NCBI RefSeq assembly: GCF_014207445.1
Contig: NZ_JACHEM010000025.1
Span: forward strand, 1-50,216
DNA: 50,216 nt
Direction: 5' to 3'
Source: Streptomyces candidus
GTDB taxonomy: Bacteria > Actinomycetota > Actinomycetes > Streptomycetales > Streptomycetaceae
Part shown: piece by piece, positions 44,941-50,216 of the stretch
How positions within the stretch are numbered: position 1 is the stretch's first letter
How the letters are laid out: the number at the start of each line of letters is the position of its first letter
Made by a program: the position numbers and the translations under genes
Notes under the pieces: model-generated
Seen by the model: only the letters and a program-made list of their open reading frames with translations
Told to the model about the DNA's origin: nothing
Database searches by the model: none

Positions 44941-45783
44941 TTACCTGCCGGTGGCTTCGAGTTGCCGCAGGAGAGAGCGGAGTTCGGTGTGCTGGGCCAA
45001 GTGGCGATCGGATAGAGGGTTGATGACGCCGCGCAGGGCTGCAAGGATCTGCCAGCGGCCGGGGACGGTGACGGCGGCCGCACGTCTTTCGATACCGTCA
45101 ACGGCCCGGGATGCCACGTGCTGGGGCAGGACGGCCCCGCGCATCCTTTTCGGGCAGGCCGTTTCGCGCATCCTGGTGAGGATGTCGTCGCCGCCGAACA
45201 CGGGGCGCGTCATGGGCGTGTCGACCCACCCCGGATAGAGGACGCCGGCGCTGGCGCCGTGACCGGCCAGTTCGACGCGCAGAGCCCGGGCGAATTGCTC
45301 GATCGCAGCCTTGGATGCTGCATAGGGCGCGTTGGCGAAGCCGTTGACGTAGCTGTAGACCGAGCCGCAGACCAGGACATGACCGTGCGCGGCGATCACC
45401 TGCGGCAGTGCTGCGCGAACGGTTCGCCATACGCCCAGCAGGTTGACCTCGACGACCTCTTCGAAGGCCTGCGGATCGATCCCTGCGATGGTGCCCGGTG
45501 CAGCGATGCCCGCGTTGGCGAAGACGATGTCCAGGGCGCCGAACCGTTCGACCGTACGCGCCACCAAGTCGTCCAGCGCCGCCCGGTCGGTGACGTCCGC
45601 GCTCACTGCCATGGCCCGCTCGCGGCCGAGTTCCCGTGCCACGGCGCTCACCGCCTCCAGCCTCCGGCCGGCCAGGACCACGTTCGCGCCCCGGGCATGC
45701 AGCGCCCGCCCGGTGGCCGCACCGATACCTCCACCGCCTCCGGTGACAAGGGCGGTTCTGCCCCGTACGGGATACCTCGGCAT
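44941..45783 (-). CDS. SDR-family oxidoreductase, 280 aa
   Basis: Classical short-chain dehydrogenase: cofactor loop TGGGGGIGAATG (residues 14-25), R40 after VVLAGR favouring NADP(H), NAG at 90-92, and the catalytic Tyr-x-x-x-Lys (Y154/K158, in APYAASKAA) after a Ser in CGSVYSYV. The extra ~30 C-terminal residues are helical. It lies downstream, on the same strand, of the hotdog-ketosynthase-ACP genes, but broken MMPL and SDR pieces intervene, so participation as a ketoreductase in that pathway is possible, not shown. Confidence 0.9.
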   Translation of the reverse strand: MPRYPVRGRTALVTGGGGGIGAATGRALHARGANVVLAGRRLEAVSAVARELGRERAMAVSADVTDRAALDDLVARTVERFGALDIVFANAGIAAPGTIAGIDPQAFEEVVEVNLLGVWRTVRAALPQVIAAHGHVLVCGSVYSYVNGFANAPYAASKAAIEQFARALRVELAGHGASAGVLYPGWVDTPMTRPVFGGDDILTRMRETACPKRMRGAVLPQHVASRAVDGIERRAAAVTVPGRWQILAALRGVINPLSDRHLAQHTELRSLLRQLEATGR

Positions 45784-45813
45784 GGTGGAACCTCACTTCG
45801 GACTCGGCAATCA

Positions 45814-46018
45814 TCAGGCGTGCAGCCGGTGCCTCCTTCGTTTGGCGGCCCGGGAGTGGAGCCGCCGCAGGGGCGCCCACCAGTTGGCCCGACCCGCCAA
45901 GCACATGCACGCGGGAACGAGGAGCGAACGAACGAGAGTGGCATCGATCACCCCACTGTCAGCCAGGCCGAACCCAAGCACCTTCAGCAAGTGGAAAGGG
46001 GCATCAGTCCACCGTGAG
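45814..46018 (-). pseudogene. MMPL-family lipid transporter C-terminal remnant
   Basis: LLKVLGFGLADSGVIDATLV, then RSLLVPACMCLAGRANWWAP and LRRLHSRAAK represent the final membrane helices and tail of MMPL (RND-type) lipid exporters, including the conserved DATLVR and WWAP. The other ~650 residues are missing. A lipid exporter remnant next to a lipid-type synthase cluster suggests the cluster once had its own exporter. Confidence 0.75.
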
Positions 46019-46089
46019 ACCGAAGCCGAACCCGGGTGAGGCTCCGACCGCCGAGAGTATGTCCGGGCTGGCCCGCAGGAGACGCACAA

Positions 46090-46234
46090 CCCGCCCAAGG
46101 GCTGGGCGAAGGCACCTCTGGCACTGATCACCGGTGCGGGCGGCGAGGACGAGGTTGTAGCCGTCGCGGGCGAGTCGGTCAGCAACGGCGCGGCCGGTTC
46201 CGGCGGTGGCGCCGGTCACCAGGGTTAGGGGCAT
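46090..46234 (-). pseudogene. SDR N-terminal remnant
   Basis: ATG 46234 starts MPLTLVTGATAGTGRAVADR, then LARDGYNLVLAARTGDQ, a Rossmann TGATAGTG dinucleotide loop and second strand. After about 42 codons it loses similarity and passes into the MMPL remnant. It is not part of the intact SDR at 44941. Confidence 0.65.
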
Positions 46235-46252
46235 GGGTGTGCGTCGGAACCG

Positions 46253-47218
46253 TCACCGGGTCGCGGCGGCGACGGGCGGCACGGACTGGGTGAGCGTGCG
46301 GGGATCCACCAGGACCAGCTGGATGTTGACGGACGCGACGGTCCGGCTCTCTGTACGGGCGACGCACTGGTACGTCATTGCCTGGGTGGGCGTCGCTGTG
46401 AAAGTCACGGTCTCGCCCGCGCGCGCGAATGCGTCCGCCGTGAGGGTGAGCGGTCCGGCCAGCCAGCGGGCGTGCGGGTAGAGCTCGGCGACGCCCCGGT
46501 CGACCAGGGTGGTCATCGCGGTCGCAGCAATGGCGACGGGGAGGACCGGATGGCCGTCGAAGTGCCCGGGACAGAGCGCGGCAGTGACGGGCAGTTCGGC
46601 GGAGAGGATGCCGGTGGCCGGTTCGAGACGGAACTTTTCCAGGGGGACCGGCTCGCCGTACGGACGGGCGGGCGGAACGGCCCCGCGGGAGGGGGCGGCC
46701 GCGGGCAATGTCGAGGTTTCCCCAGGGACGGGGGCCTCGAGCAGGCGGGTGAGGAGCCGGTGCGGGAGGACGTCGTAGGAGACGGACATACGGGCGAGGA
46801 TCTCGCCGGAGAAGGCGTCGGTAAGTCGGGCGTCCGCGGTGGCCTTGCGTGAGGTGGTGAAGGCGGCTTTCGCGTGGCCGATCAGCGGGCTTTCCTGCGG
46901 GGCGAGGGTCGGGTCGGCGAGCCACTCGACGCGCGCGCCGCGGGCGAGGTAGGCGAAACGGCCGGGTCGGCGGTTGACGGTGGACGCGGCGCACAGGCCC
47001 AGGATGGCGAGGTGGCGGCCGACCTCCCCGACGCCGATGACCGCCGCCTGTCGCCCGGGGTCGGACTCGATGGGAACGGTGGCGACGACCCGGCCGGGGC
47101 CGATGCGCCGCAGATCCTCCAGAGCGAAGTAGGGCCGCGAGACACAGACAAGGTCCTCGACGTCCAGGGGGACTGCGGCCGCGGCCTCGTGGTCGGAAAG
47201 CGATTCGAACGCGGTCAT
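46253..47218 (-). CDS. Double-hotdog protein (acyl-ACP dehydratase-like), 321 aa
   Basis: Two hotdog-like halves are recognised. The first (residues ~20-150) has a long helix GVGEVGRHLAILGLCAASTV; the second (~195-310) carries CPGHFDGHPVLPVAIAATAM, resembling the active-site segment of FabZ/FabA dehydratases and AfsA-like proteins, with a His in GHF. ATG 47218 is preferred over 47233 because GAAGGAAC precedes it. It follows the ketosynthase by 107 bases on the same strand. Likely roles are dehydration of 3-hydroxyacyl-ACP or acyl transfer; the exact reaction is open. Confidence 0.75.
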   Translation of the reverse strand: MTAFESLSDHEAAAAVPLDVEDLVCVSRPYFALEDLRRIGPGRVVATVPIESDPGRQAAVIGVGEVGRHLAILGLCAASTVNRRPGRFAYLARGARVEWLADPTLAPQESPLIGHAKAAFTTSRKATADARLTDAFSGEILARMSVSYDVLPHRLLTRLLEAPVPGETSTLPAAAPSRGAVPPARPYGEPVPLEKFRLEPATGILSAELPVTAALCPGHFDGHPVLPVAIAATAMTTLVDRGVAELYPHARWLAGPLTLTADAFARAGETVTFTATPTQAMTYQCVARTESRTVASVNIQLVLVDPRTLTQSVPPVAAATR

Positions 47219-47325
47219 GTTCTGTTCCTTCATAGGGGGCGCGGAGCTGTCGGGGGCGGTCATGGGGCGCGGAGGGGGGAGGGGGCGTCCGTGGCGCGGA
47301 GGAGAGGGGGCGTGTAGGGGCCGGG

Positions 47326-48549
47326 TCACGCCGCTTTGAACACAAGGACCGCGTTCTGCCCGCCAAAGGCGAACGAGTTGGACAGCGCCGCCCGCATGCG
47401 GTGGGGCCGGGCGGTCTTGGTCACGACGTCCAGGTCGATCTCGGGGTCGAGACGGTGCAGGTTGGCCGTGGGAGGGATCAGCTGGTGGCGCAGAGTCAGT
47501 ACAGTCACTGCGGCCTCGATCGCGCCGGCGGCCCCGATGCAGTGCCCGATGATGCTCTTGTTCGCCGTGACGGGAGGTGGGCTGCCGAACACTGTCCGCA
47601 GGACCCGCCCCTCGGCCAGGTCGTTCTTCTCGGTCGAGGTGCCGTGGGCGTTGACGTGGTCGATGTCGGCGACGCCGAGCCCGGCGTCGGCCAGTGCGGC
47701 GGAGATCGCTCGGCGGACGCCGCCGCCTGCCGGGTCGGGCGCGGTGGGATGGTGGCCGTCTGCCGTGGCGCCGTAGCCGGAGAAGTGGGCCTGGACTCGT
47801 GCGCCGCGTGCCCGTGCGTGCTCGGCGCGCTCCAGGACGAGGATGCCGGCGCCTTCGCCGAGCACGAATCCGTCGCGCTCTGCGTCGAAGGGCCGGGAGG
47901 AGCCCGCCGGGTCGTGGGTCCGGGAGGAGAGCGCCCCCGCCTGGCTGAATCCGGCGCTGGCGATGCGAGAGCAGACACTCTCGCTGCCGCCTGCGATGAC
48001 GATGTCGCAGGCGTTGAGCCGCAGGAGGTCGCGCGCCGTGCCGAGGGCCGTTGCCCCGGACGCGCAGGCGGTCGCGGTGACCAGGTTCGGCCCGAGCGCC
48101 TGCATGTCGATGGCGATCTCCCCGGCTACCATGTTGGGCACGGAGCGCGGGATGGTCAGGGGCGAGATCGCGCTGATGCGGTTGTCGCGGAGCTTGCCGT
48201 ACTCGGCTTCCAGGCTGACGTTCCCGCCGCTGCCGTTGCCGATCACCACGCCGACGCGTGCACCGTCCCAGGTCCCTGGGTCCAGGCCCGCGTCGGCCAC
48301 GGCCTCGCGGGCGGCGACCAGTGCCATCTCGGTGAACAGGTCGATGCGCCAGGTGAGTCTCCTGCCGAGTTCGGCGACCGGGTCGAACCCGGGCAGACGG
48401 CACGAGAAGTCGACCGGCAGCCCGGAGAGCTTGGGGTCCGTCTCTGCCGTCGGTACGCCCGCGCAGAGGCCCTCCCACGTGGCCGCCACGCCGAGTCCGG
48501 CCGGAGTCACCAGTCCGAGGCCGGTGACGGCGACGTCGGAGGCGCTCAT
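47326..48549 (-). CDS. Beta-ketoacyl-ACP synthase (FabF-like), 407 aa
   Basis: Condensing enzyme with the full Cys-His-His triad: C162 in TATACASGATAL, H302 in NAHGTSTEKND and H336 in SIIGHCIGAAGA. The thiolase fold is complete and ends SNSFAFGGQNAVLVF, typical of FabF and type II KSs rather than chain-length factors. No partner CLF is present. Its ATG overlaps the TGA of the ACP gene (ATGA), so the two are translationally coupled. It probably elongates a fatty or polyketide chain on that ACP. Confidence 0.93.
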   Translation of the reverse strand: MSASDVAVTGLGLVTPAGLGVAATWEGLCAGVPTAETDPKLSGLPVDFSCRLPGFDPVAELGRRLTWRIDLFTEMALVAAREAVADAGLDPGTWDGARVGVVIGNGSGGNVSLEAEYGKLRDNRISAISPLTIPRSVPNMVAGEIAIDMQALGPNLVTATACASGATALGTARDLLRLNACDIVIAGGSESVCSRIASAGFSQAGALSSRTHDPAGSSRPFDAERDGFVLGEGAGILVLERAEHARARGARVQAHFSGYGATADGHHPTAPDPAGGGVRRAISAALADAGLGVADIDHVNAHGTSTEKNDLAEGRVLRTVFGSPPPVTANKSIIGHCIGAAGAIEAAVTVLTLRHQLIPPTANLHRLDPEIDLDVVTKTARPHRMRAALSNSFAFGGQNAVLVFKAA

Positions 48550-48815
48550 ACGGCGTCCACCGCTGCGGACCGCTTCTCCGCGAGGAGACGCTCGACATGT
48601 GCGCTGAACTGGCCGAACGTCATCTCTTCGCGCCTCAGTTCATCGAGGTCGAAGGTCAACCCGAGGTCCTCCTCGAGGATGACCCCCAACTCCAGAGCGG
48701 CCAGGGAGTCCAGTTCAAGGTCCGCAAAGGTGGCGTCGGGACGGACGCGCGAGGCGTCCACACCGAGGTTCTCCGTCATCTTCGTGACGAGCATGTCGTA
48801 CGTGGCGGTCGACAT
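48546..48815 (-). CDS. Acyl carrier protein, 89 aa
   Basis: The four-helix carrier fold has the phosphopantetheine Ser at position 37 in ADLELDSLAALELGV, with the acidic helix II typical of type II systems. The start MSTATYDMLV at 48815 follows a GGAAAGG-like purine stretch (CGAAAGG, minus strand). It overlaps the ketosynthase by four bases. It is dedicated to this cluster rather than primary metabolism, judging from the DSL/LEEDLGLTFD variations and the neighbours. Confidence 0.92.
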   Translation of the reverse strand: MSTATYDMLVTKMTENLGVDASRVRPDATFADLELDSLAALELGVILEEDLGLTFDLDELRREEMTFGQFSAHVERLLAEKRSAAVDAV

Positions 48816-49221
48816 ATGCGAGCGACCTTTCGTCCGGGGGAAAACCTGCAGGGGTTCCTGCGGGAAGGCAGGGCGTGCGCCCGCAACTCAGCCGGGACGC
48901 TGGCCGGGCGTGACACGGGTCGGGACGAACGGGTGCGAAGGACTGAGTGCCCTTCAGACCCTGCGGTCTCCCCTCACGGCCTGCAAGGCGCGCCGGTCAT
49001 CCGGGTGAGCGCCGATGCGAGCCCCTCCGTACAGCGCCCGGTGTAACCGAGCGACGCCGCCGATGGAATGAATTGGTTGCGCCATACAGGGACAAGGCAG
49101 TGCGTGGCCACGGATCGGGGTATGTGGAAAACCGCGCGGGACGGCTGATCCTCGCGCGTCCGTATGCCGCGCGCGCAACGCCGTCCATCACCGGCCTGCA
49201 GACAGAGCGAGAGGTGCCCTT
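48816..49221. other. Divergent intergenic region of the lipid cluster
   Basis: It separates the ACP-KS-hotdog genes (minus) from the acyltransferase gene (plus) and must hold both promoters. I see no gene and no clear operator or bidirectional consensus. Confidence 0.4.
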
Positions 49222-50124
49222 GTGCTTGCGGCCTGCCCCACCGGTGCCCCTTGCCCTCCTCCGGTCCCGCTGCGCGCTGTCGACCTCTCGTTCCGCAGGG
49301 CAGCGGGCGGCCCGCTCACCATGGGCGTCATGTTCGACTTCGACGGCGCGGCGCCTCCCCTGACCTCTCTGCGGGCGCGGATTGCCGCGCGCGCCCACCA
49401 CATTCCGTCGCTGCGCTATCGCGCCGGGAGAGGCGACAGGATGGCGTACGCAGCCCGGGACTTCGAACCGAGGGCGCACGTCTTCCAGTTGCCCGTCCCA
49501 CGCCGCGAGCAGTTCGACGCGGCCCGGCGGCAGATGCTCACCCGCCCGCTGCCCAAAGACCGTCCGCCGTGGGACGTCTGGCTGATCCGGTGCGCGGAGG
49601 AGTCCTTCACCGTGTGTTTCCGCTCCGACCACTGCCTGCGGGACGGGATCGCCGCAGTCACCATCCTTCGCCTGCTCATCGAGGACGAGCCGGTGGGATG
49701 GTCGCCGCGCTCTCCGGCCTCGGCGCGCACCGGGCTCCGCGGACTCGTCGCAGTCCTCGGCCAGAGCACCAGGGCCATGCTCCCCCTGACTCCGGCCCCC
49801 GCGTTCGCCGGCGCGCAGTCCGGCACTCCACAGCTGTTCCACCGGGACCTCCCCATGGCTCTGCTGCGCGGGGCCGCACGGGCCCGCGGGGCCACGGTCA
49901 ACGACGTGTACCTGGCCGCCTTGTCCGAAGCGGTGCAGCGCCGCCACCGGGAAGGCACACACCAGGGGCATCCGCCGATGCCTGTCACCGTGCCGCTCTC
50001 CGTACGCGGCCGCGATCAAGCGACCTCGGTGGGAAACGCACTGGTGGGCGTACGTCTCACCCTGCCCTGCAAGGACAGCGGCGGCGTTGAGGGGGCCTTG
50101 GACGCGGTGACCGCTCAGACCTGA
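49222..50124 (+). CDS. WS/DGAT-like acyltransferase (condensation-domain fold), truncated by an IS
   Basis: GTG 49222 with GAGAGG upstream. The N-terminal half has the CoA-dependent acyltransferase signature as RSDHCLRDGIAAV (the usual HHxxxDG, first His replaced by Asp, catalytic His and DG kept). The C-terminal half starts with ATVNDVYLAALSEAV and VPLSVRGRDQA (WS/DGAT ND-motif region). Relatives are 430-480 residues; here residue 300 is followed by the end of an IS3-like element that supplies the stop. The product lost its last third and may be inactive. It would esterify the acyl chain made by the divergent genes. Confidence 0.75.
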   Translation: MLAACPTGAPCPPPVPLRAVDLSFRRAAGGPLTMGVMFDFDGAAPPLTSLRARIAARAHHIPSLRYRAGRGDRMAYAARDFEPRAHVFQLPVPRREQFDAARRQMLTRPLPKDRPPWDVWLIRCAEESFTVCFRSDHCLRDGIAAVTILRLLIEDEPVGWSPRSPASARTGLRGLVAVLGQSTRAMLPLTPAPAFAGAQSGTPQLFHRDLPMALLRGAARARGATVNDVYLAALSEAVQRRHREGTHQGHPPMPVTVPLSVRGRDQATSVGNALVGVRLTLPCKDSGGVEGALDAVTAQT

Positions 50125-50216
50125 GGTTCCCCCGAGATGCGGAGGTTGCTGACATCGGGTCAGATGGGGTTCATGAGAGGAACTCTGACCATGGCCGCAC
50201 CGAGGAAGTACTCGCA
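50121..50216 (+). mobile_element. Left end of an IS3-like insertion sequence
   Basis: The acyltransferase frame is broken at about 50121 by TGAGGTTCCCCCGAG, consistent with a TG-initiated IS3 terminal repeat, followed by about 70 non-coding bases and a transposase start. The other end is outside the window. Confidence 0.5.
50191..50216 (+). CDS. IS3-like OrfA transposase, first codons only
   Basis: ATG 50191, preceded by GAGAGGAA, opens MAAPRKYS, the stereotyped N-terminus of IS3-family OrfA helix-turn-helix proteins in actinobacteria. Only eight complete codons are in the window. Confidence 0.5.

Overview
The window is very GC-rich, its genes use GTG starts and Shine-Dalgarno boxes of the GGAGG type, and its protein families (PRC-barrel, DUF6233-like, MpaB/DUF2236, LysR, XRE-cupin, secreted ricin-like lectins, a very large RHS protein) are typical of Streptomyces or a close relative. 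The density of transposase pieces, end-to-end gene fragments and a tRNA half-site suggests an accessory part of the chromosome (arm or integrated element) or a large linear plasmid. I identified everything by reading motifs; no database search was possible.

Layout. 1-150: end of an IS5-type element. 0.2-3 kb: a secreted protein, a probable small lipoprotein, a MerR regulator flanked by two MerR-type promoters, and a divergent one-pass membrane protein. 3.2-7.7 kb: a compact unit with a 14-TM MFS exporter, a CxxC FAD oxidoreductase, an XRE-cupin regulator and a His-rich methyltransferase, with TTGC/GCAA operator-like dyads at both promoter regions. 7.9-9.2 kb: a histidine-kinase/EF-hand chimera of broken genes. 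9.5-15 kb: a ricin-type lectin, a permuted papain-like peptidase, a polyprenyl diphosphate synthase carrying a TTA codon, and an amidohydrolase. 15-18.3 kb: a degraded IS110 element, a histidine decarboxylase and a HisF-like remnant. 19.4-20 kb: two small stress-type proteins.

20-32.5 kb is a transposon graveyard (ISL3, IS21, IS630, IS1182-like, IS30, IS3, IS110, IS5) interleaved with a secreted protein, broken ABC-transporter and FAD-oxidoreductase genes, an MpaB-type oxygenase, a GNAT acetyltransferase, a LysR regulator and its broken divergent partner. Inside it lies a 1,833-bp IS110 element (28421-30253) that interrupts an IS3 transposase gene. Its non-coding 5' region contains what reads as a complete bridge RNA. 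The four guide segments match, in the expected order and hairpin context, the two ends of this element and the two halves of the target it actually entered, and its ends would rebuild a sigma70-like promoter on circularisation. This is the most striking finding in the window.

34-37.7 kb: a secreted RHS/YD-repeat protein with a hydrophobic glycine-rich tip, followed by a 49-residue one-pass membrane protein and tandem terminators. 37.9-40.5 kb: a DUF6233-like gene coupled to a small gene scrambled by a tiny internal inversion, a broken VOC gene and a urea transporter. 41.0 kb: the 3' half of a tRNA-Thr(CGT), a probable attachment site. 41.2-44.7 kb: HAD, adenylate kinase, helicase and class F sortase fragments abutting one another.

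44.9-50.1 kb: a lipid-type type II synthase locus (SDR reductase, double-hotdog protein, ketosynthase translationally coupled to an ACP, and a divergent WS/DGAT-like acyltransferase) whose last gene is truncated by an IS3-like element running off the right edge.
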